A stretch of 32,535 nt of DNA from Candidatus Gastranaerophilales bacterium (GTDB taxonomy: Bacteria > Cyanobacteriota > Vampirovibrionia > Gastranaerophilales > UBA9971), in NCBI GenBank assembly GCA_028278305.1, contig JANQEP010000066.1:1-32535 (forward strand), in the 5' to 3' direction. Numbering within the stretch: the stretch's first letter is position 1; every line of letters begins with the position of its first letter. Positions 17,189-24,336 of the stretch are shown piece after piece. The translations under genes were made by a program, and so were the position numbers. The notes under the pieces are model-generated. The model was not told the DNA's origin, searched no databases, and saw only the letters and a list, made by a program, of their open reading frames with translations.

Positions 17189-17635
17189 CTAACTTTTGCT
17201 CAGCAAAGTACTTTTAATTTTTTCAAGCCATGCCGGAAATCCTGTATCAAAGTCATCATCAGAGAGCTCTACCGGTGCAAGTCTTTTTGCCCCGAATTTC
17301 TCCAGGAACATGTCAAAATCTTTTCCTGTCTTGCAAAAATGTTCGTAAAAAGACTGTCCGAGCGCAAAAACCGCATAATTCAGGTTAGATAAATCTATAC
17401 CTGAAGAATTTTTCAGCTCATTATAAAGGTTTTCCGCATTTGCCGGGGGGTCTCCATCTCCCCAGGTGCTCGTTATAATCAGGATATTTTTATATTCTTT
17501 AAGGTTTTCAACAGACACATTCTGCATATCAACTGCTTCTGCCTTAAATCCCTGGTCAGTAAGCTCCTTTTGGGCATCGCCTGCAAGTCCTTCTGAATTT
17601 CCTGTTTCTGTGCCGAATAAAATTTTAAATTCCAT
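17189..17635 (-). CDS. Flavodoxin
   Basis: Small FMN electron carrier, cytosolic, able to replace ferredoxin when iron is scarce. The 148 residues show the FMN phosphate loop GTETGNSEG (8-16), the STWGDGDPP loop (56-64) and the ALGQSFYEHFCKTGKDFD flavin-binding stretch (91-108). The latter two resemble the flavodoxin domain of CysJ/cytochrome P450 reductases more than classic short flavodoxins. The ATG comes directly after the TAA of the 87-aa gene (TAAATG), with AAAAGGAG inside that gene's end. It is last in a DUF2023 / 87-aa / flavodoxin unit preceded by a predicted DtxR-type operator. Iron control is inferred from that site and from known flavodoxin biology. Confidence 0.92.
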   Translation of the reverse strand: MEFKILFGTETGNSEGLAGDAQKELTDQGFKAEAVDMQNVSVENLKEYKNILIITSTWGDGDPPANAENLYNELKNSSGIDLSNLNYAVFALGQSFYEHFCKTGKDFDMFLEKFGAKRLAPVELSDDDFDTGFPAWLEKIKSTLLSKS

Positions 17636-17899
17636 TTATATCTCCTTTTTACTGCTTTCATTTGTAATATTAGTCTCATAGGGCGGTAGTATATTGTCTT
17701 TGTAGACTCCCATGTACTTGATATCATCAATTTTAAATACCCAGCTCATGGTATTAGCTTCTCCAAGATGGAGAAGACAGAAATTTTTGTTGTCAAGATC
17801 TGTTATTTTACCCATATATCTTGCGTTACAGCAATAATTCAACTGGATAATAACATCATGACCATAATCAAGCGCCTGCTGCAAATATTTTCTTATCAT
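17636..17899 (-). CDS. 87-aa hypothetical protein, possible small beta-barrel
   Basis: I do not recognise it with confidence. An N-terminal helix (MIRKYLQQALDYG) is followed by alternating strands: DVIIQLNY, ARYMGKITDLD, NFCLLHL, WVFKIDDIKYMGVY. This order looks like an SH3- or Sm-like small barrel, an inference from pattern only. C23 and C24 are adjacent and could bind metal or form a disulfide. A strong AAAAAGGAGG site precedes the ATG. It lies between the DUF2023 gene and flavodoxin with almost no gap, so a role tied to flavodoxin or iron status is likely. Confidence 0.7.
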   Translation of the reverse strand: MIRKYLQQALDYGHDVIIQLNYCCNARYMGKITDLDNKNFCLLHLGEANTMSWVFKIDDIKYMGVYKDNILPPYETNITNESSKKEI

Positions 17900-17929
17900 T
17901 TATATTCCTCCTTTTTTACTGAAATTTAT

Positions 17930-18373
17930 TTAACCAATCAAATCATCAAGCTCTAAGCCTTTTTTCCGCATTTTTAAATACCTGTCGCATTGCTGCAGCC
18001 TGTCATAGCCCAGCATTATTCCCAGGATAAAATCCTGCTCAGGTGTGAGTTTGTTTAGCTGAGAATCAAACGTCGACACAATATCAATACAAAATTGATT
18101 TCCAAAATACACGTTAATTTTTTCATCTGTTATTTCATGAATAACATATGGAATTTTTTCTTTTTCAAGCCTTTTTTCTATGACTTCCTTGTTTTTAGCC
18201 CTCTCTGTCGTTAATACCAGATTTCTCAGCCCTTTTCTGTACTCATAGATATGATGGCAAAATACCTGTAGTTCATTAAAATTTTGCCTGTCTAAAAACG
18301 CAAAGGCGCCAGGGGCTTTTGAGCATATATCATCGTATTTTTTTATGTTTTTCCCCATGTTTATCAAATTCAT
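17930..18373 (-). CDS. DUF2023 family protein
   Basis: Matches what I recall of DUF2023: FCHHIYEYRKGLRNLVLTT, a central KIPYVIHEITDEKINVYFG region and the closing LTPEQDFILGIMLGYDRLQQC segment. The biochemical function is unknown; in some Bacteroidota members I recall it next to flavodoxin, as here. I chose the ATG at 18371-18373 (147 aa) because GGAG lies 9 nt upstream at 18383-18386. A start at 18406 would give 158 aa but has no good ribosome site and abuts a predicted operator/promoter. It is first of a three-gene unit with the 87-aa gene and flavodoxin. Confidence 0.78.
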   Translation of the reverse strand: MNLINMGKNIKKYDDICSKAPGAFAFLDRQNFNELQVFCHHIYEYRKGLRNLVLTTERAKNKEVIEKRLEKEKIPYVIHEITDEKINVYFGNQFCIDIVSTFDSQLNKLTPEQDFILGIMLGYDRLQQCDRYLKMRKKGLELDDLIG

Positions 18374-18406
18374 AGCTGACTTCTCCATGTTTGAATTGCA
18401 ATACAT

Positions 18407-18424
18407 TGTTCTATATGCCTAACA
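18407..18424. promoter_or_regulatory. Predicted DtxR-type operator, DUF2023/flavodoxin unit
   Basis: Minus strand reads TGTTAGGCATATAGAACA, sharing TGTTAGG-N8-ACA with the sites upstream of dtxR and of the truncated regulator. A TTGAGA (-35-like, 18429-18434) lies 18 bp from AACAAT. The surrounding 27 nt also closely match the truncated-regulator site. The internal symmetry is weak, so binding is less certain than at the dtxR promoter. Confidence 0.45.
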
Positions 18425-18441
18425 TTATTCTCAAAAAAATT

Positions 18442-19662
18442 TTACGCTTCGCTATATTTAAGGCTACGGCTTGTAAACCTCTCAAAAACCCGGTTATCGG
18501 AATTTTTATATCCTTTAAAATTCTCCGCGTTTTTTTTACAATTCCTGTTTTTACCCGCATTATTGGGTTTTTTCGGGCAGTTATCACCGTTTCTGTAACC
18601 AATACCTGCCCTGTAACCTGATACTGAGTATAATATAGGAAGAGCAGGTTCAATCCATCTTAAGCCTGACATTACCGCAACTGTGGCAATATCGTCTACA
18701 TGTAAGCCGATATCAAGAGCCTCGGGTCTTCTTTCTGAATATAAGCCCCTGTGGTGCTTATTATTTTCTTTTTGTCCTTGCTGCCCGCCAAATAACCGGT
18801 TAATAACATTTTGTCCGAAATAGTTAGCTATTGCGCTGCCTCCTATCACTCCTGTTATGGCTATACCGGTTATCATCCCGAGCGCCCTGCTGGCTTTTGA
18901 TTTTATGTTCATTTTTTCCATTATTCCAAGAGCAGCCCCGGCTCCAACATTACACAGGAATATGTTTGCAAGGTACTGGTAAGATCCTTCATTGATTTTA
19001 TCGCGAATTCTGTTTTTCCATTTCTTTTCGGTTAACATGTCTCCTGTAATACCTCCTGCTATTCCGCCAAGAACAGGCGCAAGTCCCATCAGGGAAAGCC
19101 TGCCTATCTCTGAGAAAATCTTTTTGGATGTAATATTTTCAGGGTCAGGAATTAACTTGTTTAAAAGCTTATTTCCCCATTGATTTTTTCCTATAAGCTC
19201 GTGTAATTCACCTATTTCTCTTTTTTTCAGAGGATTTTCCACCAGGTTATCAAGAAGCTGGTTTATTCTCGGGTTTCTAAAAAGATTCCTGGTTTCCTGG
19301 TCTATAGCCGGGCTTTTTATGAGCATCCTTCTGAATCGATTTAAAAACCTTTCGGATACTTTTTTTGTTTGCCCGGGAGTTTTTATAGGAGTTAATCCCC
19401 TGAATCCCTTAAAAATCTCTTTACCGAAGATTTTCACAGGCTTTATACCCCTGGTTGCCACAAGGATTGATGCTACTGTAGCCCCGAGCACACAGAAATT
19501 TTTTATAAAGGTTTTCTTTTTTTCGTTTTCAGGGGCTCTGTAAGTATCATAAAGACCGTACCCGACTGCTCCTGCCGCTAAAACTCCCGGCACTGCCTTC
19601 GAGAATTTTGATACGAGCATTGGCTGGTCTAAATATTTACCTATTGTCATAAGAGAGTTCAA
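18442..19662 (-). CDS. Hypothetical membrane protein, glycine/alanine-rich helices
   Basis: No family recognised; I have an impression of similar proteins in Melainabacteria-type genomes. The 406 residues have several glycine/alanine-rich hydrophobic segments (about 24-40, 56-72, 190-210, 230-250, 262-286), alternating with basic loops (for example FLNRFRRMLIKS). The C-terminal tail is polar and Asn/Lys-rich. Its probable start is TTG (19660-19662), supported by AAAGG about 10 nt upstream; an in-frame ATG at 19648-19650 is the alternative. It lies inside the co-directional DtxR-flavodoxin cluster, 42 bp after the DUF5320 gene. A link to metal handling is possible only by context. Confidence 0.65.
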   Translation of the reverse strand: MNSLMTIGKYLDQPMLVSKFSKAVPGVLAAGAVGYGLYDTYRAPENEKKKTFIKNFCVLGATVASILVATRGIKPVKIFGKEIFKGFRGLTPIKTPGQTKKVSERFLNRFRRMLIKSPAIDQETRNLFRNPRINQLLDNLVENPLKKREIGELHELIGKNQWGNKLLNKLIPDPENITSKKIFSEIGRLSLMGLAPVLGGIAGGITGDMLTEKKWKNRIRDKINEGSYQYLANIFLCNVGAGAALGIMEKMNIKSKASRALGMITGIAITGVIGGSAIANYFGQNVINRLFGGQQGQKENNKHHRGLYSERRPEALDIGLHVDDIATVAVMSGLRWIEPALPILYSVSGYRAGIGYRNGDNCPKKPNNAGKNRNCKKNAENFKGYKNSDNRVFERFTSRSLKYSEA

Positions 19663-19704
19663 AATTTATTACCTTTATTTAAATACGAATGACAATTTGC
19701 TTAT

Positions 19705-19896
19705 CTAAGTGGAATTTCGTTTTACAAATATATCGCCTTGTTGTCCTTTATCAGCAGACTGTCTGTATCTAGCCCCGCATGATGATATGCCCCTTTCCTG
19801 CTGAGGTCTGCTTGTCATATCAGTGCGACAGCCGCCGCAGCCTTTACCTGTCATTGCTCCTCTACCTATCGGTCCTGTTCCGTCTAAATTTGGCAT
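19705..19896 (-). CDS. DUF5320-like small Gly/Met-rich protein
   Basis: A 63-aa protein beginning MPNLDGTGPIGRGAMTGKG, the typical opening of DUF5320 proteins. In other anaerobes such genes often neighbour P-loop iron-sulfur carrier or NifX-like genes; their function is not established. Four cysteines (C20, C23, C40 and the preceding CGGC pair region) are compatible with metal binding. An AAAGGG site precedes the ATG. It lies 14 bp after the truncated DtxR-like gene, in the same orientation as the metalloregulator cluster. Confidence 0.75.
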   Translation of the reverse strand: MPNLDGTGPIGRGAMTGKGCGGCRTDMTSRPQQERGISSCGARYRQSADKGQQGDIFVKRNST

Positions 19897-19910
19897 AATT
19901 TTTTCCCTTT

Positions 19911-20141
19911 CTATTTAATAAAATACCTGCTAAATTCCTTTGAATATTCCGGGTCGTTTAAAATCCTGTCTTTTGTATGTTCAATAAAGCATTTAAGCCT
20001 GTTTAAGGCATTTTCAGATATAGAACCTTCAAGTTTTAAAGTGTTTTTTAATGCCTCATTTTCATTTAATCCAAGTACTTCAATCATAAACTGATAGATA
20101 ATACCGTATTTGTTCTTCATTTCTATTAATTTTTTGTTCAT
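19911..20141 (-). CDS. Truncated DtxR-like protein: dimerisation domain only
   Basis: The product aligns with residues 81-124 of the full regulator just upstream (19 of 44 identical, ungapped) but lacks the entire N-terminal winged helix. The metal-ligand positions have changed: H81 to Y12, C104 to L35 and H108 to G39; only E107 (E38) remains. It therefore looks unable to bind DNA or metal but may keep the dimer surface. I take the ATG at 20139-20141 (76 aa). An ATG at 20184-20186 is possible but overlaps a predicted operator, and neither has a clear ribosome site. It could be a dominant-negative partner of the regulator or a decaying duplicate; the open frame and operator favour a real gene. 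Confidence 0.6.
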   Translation of the reverse strand: MNKKLIEMKNKYGIIYQFMIEVLGLNENEALKNTLKLEGSISENALNRLKCFIEHTKDRILNDPEYSKEFSRYFIK

Positions 20142-20167
20142 AATTTGTTGTTTTAACCGCGATAAAT

Positions 20168-20185
20168 TGTTTGATCCACCTAACA
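20168..20185. promoter_or_regulatory. Predicted DtxR-type operator, truncated regulator gene
   Basis: Minus strand reads TGTTAGGTGGATCAAACA, an imperfect 18-bp palindrome (12 of 18 positions symmetric) sharing TGTTAGG-N8-ACA with the other two sites. A TTGCGT at 20190-20195 lies 18 bp from AACAAT, the same spacing as at the DUF2023 site. It sits 20 bp past the dtxR stop codon. Confidence 0.5.
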
Positions 20186-20205
20186 TTAAACGCAAAAAAA
20201 TTTTA

Positions 20206-20652
20206 TTAATTGCCTTTTTGCATGTAAAATTTTTTAAATTCTTCAAGATAATTATTACTTTGACATTGAAACTGTTTATTAAACTCTATAAAAGAGACAA
20301 GTCTTTTTAATACATCCTCTGATATTACATGCTCAATCCGGCATGCGTTTTCCTGGGCTTCTTCCTTGTTGAGCCCCAGGATTTTAACAAGGAACTCATA
20401 TAAAACCTGGTGTCTCTGCTGAACTTTTTGAGCAACTTTTTCTCCTGCCGGGGTCAGGGAAATTACATCATAACGTCCGTAATTAACAAGCTTTTTATCA
20501 GCAAGGTTTTTTAGGGCTTCTGTTACAGAAGACCTGCTAACCCCCAGGCGCCTTGAAATTTCAATTGCCTTAACACCCTGTTTCTCTTCAATTATTTCGT
20601 AAATAGTTTCAAGATAATCTTCAAGGCTTGCTGATATTTTTTTCTTTTTCAA
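20206..20652 (-). CDS. DtxR/MntR-family metal-dependent repressor, iron-type ligand set
   Basis: Cytosolic metal-sensing repressor. Residues 1-70 form the winged helix (recognition region VSRSSVTEALKNL, 38-50); residues 71-140 form the dimerisation and metal domain. Ligand positions by comparison with DtxR and MntR: D12, E15, H81, C104, E107, H108. Cys at 104 (ENACRIEH) matches C102 of iron-sensing DtxR/IdeR, where manganese-sensing MntR has Glu, so iron is the more likely effector. There is no C-terminal SH3 domain, giving 148 aa like MntR. The start is a TTG with AAGGA 7 nt upstream. A palindromic operator lies inside its promoter (20702-20730), indicating autoregulation. It heads a co-directional cluster ending in flavodoxin. 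Confidence 0.9.
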   Translation of the reverse strand: MKKKKISASLEDYLETIYEIIEEKQGVKAIEISRRLGVSRSSVTEALKNLADKKLVNYGRYDVISLTPAGEKVAQKVQQRHQVLYEFLVKILGLNKEEAQENACRIEHVISEDVLKRLVSFIEFNKQFQCQSNNYLEEFKKFYMQKGN

Positions 20653-20701
20653 CTTTTTATCCTTTTTGCTTGTTTACGTTATGTTTATTAATTTTAAAAT
20701 G

Positions 20702-20730
20702 AATGTAAGGTAAACCTAACATTTTGTCAA
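20702..20730 (-). promoter_or_regulatory. dtxR promoter with embedded DtxR-type operator
   Basis: On the minus strand a perfect -35 TTGACA (20725-20730) is separated by 17 bp from a -10 TACATT (20702-20707). The spacer and -10 carry the 18-bp operator TGTTAGGTTTACCTTACA (20704-20721), symmetric at 14 of 18 positions and close to the TTAGGTTA-type half-sites of DtxR/IdeR boxes. The -10 is about 50 bp upstream of the TTG start. Repressor binding here would block polymerase, so the regulator very likely controls itself. Confidence 0.8.
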
Positions 20731-20755
20731 GATAAAAATTAAGGGGTCAAAGAAT

Positions 20756-20874
20756 AAAAACTTACGCATTTTAAAATTTTTCAAAAACTCCCGCCCGCCC
20801 TCAAAGGAGGTTAAAGGCTTAGCCTTTAACAATTCCATATAGATTTTTGAAAAATTTTACGTAAGAATTTTTTC
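20756..20874. repeat. Foldback element with AT-rich terminal inverted repeats
   Basis: Perfect 16-bp arms TAAAATTTTTCAAAAA (20772-20787) and its complement (20844-20859) are extended outward by CTTACG / CGTAAG. Inside is a perfect 10-bp hairpin GTTAAAGGCT-t-AGCCTTTAAC (20810-20830). Non-coding. The ends resemble, but do not match, those of the 97-bp element at 8361-8457. Confidence 0.6.
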
Positions 20875-20981
20875 TTTATTCCTTAATAATTTGTTACTTA
20901 ATTTACTGCTTAATAAAATTTTGTAATGTAAAATAAAGAAATTTTTACAGGCAGCAATTTGAGTAACTTGTTAAGAAACAG

Positions 20982-21151
20982 CCTGGTCTCCCGAAATTGA
21001 GTTGATAACACCCAAATTGTCATTGCGAGGGCTCAATGACAATTTGAGAGCCCGTGGCAATCTGGGGAACTCCGTGTCAAAGCTTAAAATTTATAGCTTA
21101 ATGCGACGTTGCCCAGTTCGGGGGCTGTTAACATGGTGCCGGGAGACAAGG
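20982..21151. repeat. MITE-like repeat element A, copy 2 (internally deleted)
   Basis: A 170-bp near-identical copy of 8076-8294 in the same orientation, with the same ends (CCTGGTCTCCCG and CGGGAGACAAGG) and the same internal 13-bp hairpin. It lacks about 48 bp near the right end: after GACGTTGCCCAG it jumps to TTCGGGGGCTGTTAACATGG. It lies just upstream of the exporter operon at 21212. Confidence 0.8.
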
Positions 21152-21211
21152 CAACCGGGCTAAGCAGGTAAGATAAAAGAACTTGCTGATCAATTTGTTT
21201 AAAATACAAAA

Positions 21212-22327
21212 ATGAGCCTTAAAAAGAAAATATTTCTAATTATAATTATTCTGCTTATAATCCTGTTTATTGCCTGGTATTTGCTTGGAGGAACCGGGTC
21301 TGTCGCTTTAGAGATAAAAAGGCAGGATGCTATTAAAGGTATAACCGTAACAGGAAACGTTGAATCCACAGAAGATATACAGATAACAGCGGAAGTTACG
21401 GCAAGAATAGAAGAAATCCTTACAGAAACAGGGAATTCGGTAAATAAAGGCGAAGTTTTAGCTTATCTGAGAAGGGAAGAGCAGATAGGCGAAGTTACCG
21501 CAGCCAGCGCCAATATTGAGGCATTACAGGAGCAACTCCAGAGAAACAGGGTTCAGTACCAGGACGCGCTTTCTGATGAAAAGAGATACGAGGATTTATA
21601 CGAGGAAGGGGCAGTTAGCAAAAGAGACCTTGAAGAGAGGACTTTAAAAAGACAGGAGCTGGAAGAGTCAATTGACCAGAGGCTACAGGAAATTCAGGCT
21701 GCCCGCGGGGAATTAAAAGCCGCAAAGAGCAGGCTCGAGGATTACGTGATTAAAGCTCCGCTTTCCGGTATTATTACGGATAAATTCGTTAGTACAGGTG
21801 ATATTGTTACGCCCCAGCAGACGCTTTTCAGGCTTATTGTTCCTGAAGCCATTTACCTGGAAGCTGAGGTTGAGGAAAATGAGCTTGAATCCGTTGAAAT
21901 CGGGCAAAAAACCCTTGTTATATTTGACGCTTACCCTGAAGAAATTTTTGAAGGGCGGGTTTATTTAATTTCCAAGGAGGTTAACCCGGTTACAGGAACT
22001 TTTGACGCCAGGATTACCAGGCCACAGGATACTGAATACAGTATTTTTGTTGGAATGACCTTTGATGCAACTATTATTGCGGAAGAGTATAAAGATATTT
22101 TAATAATACCAACTGATTTTATAGAAACAGAAGACAGTAAAACATACGTATTTAAGCTTATAAACGATTTTGCCTCTAAAAAGCAGGTGAAAATTGAATT
22201 TTTCAACAATAATGCTGTCAGAGTCCTCGAAGGTATTGAAGAAGGAGAAATTATCCTTAGAAAAACAGATACAGGAAAGCTTAGAGATAATGAAAAGGTT
22301 AAAATTATTGAGTATAGAAAACAATGA
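21212..22327 (+). CDS. Periplasmic adaptor (membrane fusion) protein, MacA/HlyD-like
   Basis: Links an inner-membrane ABC pump to the outer envelope. The 371 residues have one N-terminal membrane anchor (about 6-26), the first half of a lipoyl-like domain (about 55-87), a coiled-coil hairpin (about 95-175) and the second lipoyl half with KAPLSGIITDKFVSTGDIV (181-199). A beta-barrel and membrane-proximal domain make up the rest. No ribosome site precedes the ATG. Its stop overlaps the permease start by four bases (ATGA), so the three genes form one operon. No TolC-type outer membrane channel is nearby. The substrate is unknown; such systems export lipids, macrolides or peptides. Confidence 0.88.
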   Translation: MSLKKKIFLIIIILLIILFIAWYLLGGTGSVALEIKRQDAIKGITVTGNVESTEDIQITAEVTARIEEILTETGNSVNKGEVLAYLRREEQIGEVTAASANIEALQEQLQRNRVQYQDALSDEKRYEDLYEEGAVSKRDLEERTLKRQELEESIDQRLQEIQAARGELKAAKSRLEDYVIKAPLSGIITDKFVSTGDIVTPQQTLFRLIVPEAIYLEAEVEENELESVEIGQKTLVIFDAYPEEIFEGRVYLISKEVNPVTGTFDARITRPQDTEYSIFVGMTFDATIIAEEYKDILIIPTDFIETEDSKTYVFKLINDFASKKQVKIEFFNNNAVRVLEGIEEGEIILRKTDTGKLRDNEKVKIIEYRKQ

Positions 22328-23568
22328 AATTTTATGAACTATTCATAGCCCTGAGGTATGTAACCTCGAATTTAAAGCAGTCCATAATAATTACAATGGC
22401 GATAAGTATCGGGGTTTCGCTTATTATATGGATTCCGTCGATAAACCTGTCATTTTTTGACGATTTAATTGACAAATCCGTTGCGAGTGCGCCTAATATT
22501 ACTATAGAAAAAGAGCTTGATACTTTTGAAAAAAATGCACCGAAGTTTAACCTGTTTTTTGGTGACAGGACACTTCTTCTTAAAGACCAGGTCCAGACCA
22601 GAAAGAGAAATATAAAGTCTTATAAAGAAATTATGGAGCAGATTAAATATGTGGAGCAAATAGAAGCTATGTCCCCTTACGTGAGTGAGCAGGGTTTTGT
22701 GATAAGGGGCACTGAAGAAAGAGGGGCTCAGATACGCGGAATCATTCCTGGGCGGGAAGTAAAGGTTACAGATATAGAAAATGACATTATCCGCGGGGGA
22801 ATCCGGAATTTAGGGATTAACGATATAGTACTGGGTGAAACGCTTGCAGATAAATTAAACGTTGATCTGGGGGACAGAGTGACTGTTACAGGACCGCGGG
22901 GCTCTTCCAAAAGCCTGAAAGTAGTGGGGATTTTTTCAACGGGACTGAGGGAAAACGATGAATTTCAGGTGTATGTAGCTTTAAAATCAGGTCAGCAAAT
23001 ATTTAATCTCGGCAATGACGTGAATGGAATAGGAATAAAGATAAAAGATATCTATAAAGCCAGGGAAGTAGCGGGAAAGTTACGGGAAATTACCGGTCTG
23101 GACGCTGAAAGCTGGATGGAAGAAAACAAGCAGATTCTTGACCAGATAAGCAGGTTCAGGCTCATTATTACTTTTATTAATTTCCTCATAATTTTTTCAG
23201 CCGCATCCAGTATTACCAGTGTTTTTATAATGCTTATAGCTTCAAAGTCAAAAGAGATAGGAATTTTAAAGTCAATGGGCGCAAAAAATTTTTCTGTAAT
23301 GTCTGTTTTTCTGATTCAGGCTATTTCATTGAGCCTGCTGGCGTATGTTCTGGGACTTGGTTTTGCCAAACTGCTTATAGAGTGGTATGCGGGAATTATA
23401 GAATCAGCCGGGGAAACTTTCTTTAGCACAGAAATCCCGGAATTTAAAATTAGTATGGAATATGCGGTTCTTGCATTCTTTTATTCATTATTCACCAGCA
23501 TTCTGGCAAGTATTATACCATCCTACCAGGCTGCAAAACTTAACCCTGTAGAGGCGATAAATGGCTGA
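22324..23568 (+). CDS. ABC transporter permease, FtsX/MacB/LolE-like
   Basis: Inner-membrane permease of type VII ABC systems. The 414 residues show the family's four-helix plan: TM1 (about 20-42), a large periplasmic domain (about 45-275), then three C-terminal helices (about 278-305, 328-352, 378-402) with the conserved ASKSKEIGILKSMGAK cytoplasmic stretch (about 304-319) and the closing SYQAAKLNPVEAI. These systems usually work by mechanotransmission rather than by passing substrate through the membrane. It overlaps the adaptor gene by 4 bp and the ATPase gene by 8 bp, so translation is coupled. MacB fuses permease and ATPase; here they are separate, as in Lol systems. Confidence 0.9.
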   Translation: MKFYELFIALRYVTSNLKQSIIITMAISIGVSLIIWIPSINLSFFDDLIDKSVASAPNITIEKELDTFEKNAPKFNLFFGDRTLLLKDQVQTRKRNIKSYKEIMEQIKYVEQIEAMSPYVSEQGFVIRGTEERGAQIRGIIPGREVKVTDIENDIIRGGIRNLGINDIVLGETLADKLNVDLGDRVTVTGPRGSSKSLKVVGIFSTGLRENDEFQVYVALKSGQQIFNLGNDVNGIGIKIKDIYKAREVAGKLREITGLDAESWMEENKQILDQISRFRLIITFINFLIIFSAASSITSVFIMLIASKSKEIGILKSMGAKNFSVMSVFLIQAISLSLLAYVLGLGFAKLLIEWYAGIIESAGETFFSTEIPEFKISMEYAVLAFFYSLFTSILASIIPSYQAAKLNPVEAING

Positions 23569-24262
23569 AATATCGAAGAATACACTTTTAAAACTCGAAA
23601 ACATAAATAAAACTTATACGGGAGTCCAGCCTGTACATGCATTGCGCAGCATTAACCTTACCATATGTAAAGGGGAATTTTTAGCCATTGTCGGTCCGAG
23701 CGGATCAGGAAAAAGTACAATGATGAACGTTCTGGGACTTCTAGACGCGCCGACTTCCGGAAAACTTTATTATCTGGGGCAGGAGACTTCTAAATGGGAT
23801 GAAAAACAAAAAGCAGAGTTCAGAAACCGGGAAATAGGCTTTATATTCCAGGCGCATCTTTTGCTGCCGGAGTTTACCGCGCTTGAAAACGTTCTTATGC
23901 CGTCTTATATTTCCAGGAAAACGAAAAAAGCACAGAAAAACAGGGCTAAAGAAATTCTTGAAAATGTAGGTTTAGGTGATAAGTTTTACAGCAAGCCTGC
24001 CCAGCTCTCGGGCGGTCAGAACCAGCGGGTTGCGATTGCCCGAGCGCTTATGAACAACCCTTCCGTGGTTTTTGCAGATGAACCTACCGGTGCGCTTGAC
24101 CAGAAAACCGGTACTGAAATTTACAATCTTTTCAGAAAAATCAATGCTTATGAAGGCATGACTTTTATTATAGTAACCCATGAAAGAGATTTAGCCCTGA
24201 AAGCTGACAGGGTTATTGAAATTGTAGACGGCCGCATTGTCAGAGATGAAAGACATAATTAA
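23561..24262 (+). CDS. ABC transporter ATPase, MacB/LolD-like
   Basis: Energises the adjacent FtsX-type permease. Visible: Walker A GPSGSGKST (45-53), Q-loop Q97 (FIFQAHLL), signature LSGGQNQRVAIARAL (149-163), Walker B VVFADEPTGALD (169-180) and H-loop H207 (VTHERD). Length of 233 aa and the LSGGQ(N)QRVAIARAL plus ADEPTGALD combination are typical of the LolD/MacB/FtsE group. The ATG lies within the end of the permease gene. It closes the three-gene exporter operon. Confidence 0.94.
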   Translation: MAEISKNTLLKLENINKTYTGVQPVHALRSINLTICKGEFLAIVGPSGSGKSTMMNVLGLLDAPTSGKLYYLGQETSKWDEKQKAEFRNREIGFIFQAHLLLPEFTALENVLMPSYISRKTKKAQKNRAKEILENVGLGDKFYSKPAQLSGGQNQRVAIARALMNNPSVVFADEPTGALDQKTGTEIYNLFRKINAYEGMTFIIVTHERDLALKADRVIEIVDGRIVRDERHN

Positions 24263-24336
24263 ATGTCAGTTAATTTTTTAAATTCCTTAAAACTTGCCTT
24301 TAGTCTAAATTATAGTTTTAATGATGACGTGACGTT

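Larger units (their letters stand above)
20653..21211. other. Intergenic region with dtxR promoter and two repeat elements
   Basis: These 559 bp hold no credible gene. They contain the dtxR promoter and operator (20702-20730), a foldback element (20756-20874) and element A copy 2 (20982-21151). The promoter of the exporter operon starting at 21212 must lie between about 21152 and 21211 or read out of element A; I saw no clear boxes. Confidence 0.6.

Noticed and set aside
18411-18653. Minus-strand 80-codon frame ending KIFLRIMLGI, similar to the frame entering the truncated regulator
   Set aside because: The shared peptide comes from a shared promoter/operator DNA stretch rather than from protein homology; it overlaps the 406-aa gene.
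20142-20246. Extended N-terminus of the truncated DtxR-like frame from a TTG at 20246
   Set aside because: It overlaps the end of the full regulator gene, has no ribosome site and runs through the predicted promoter and operator.
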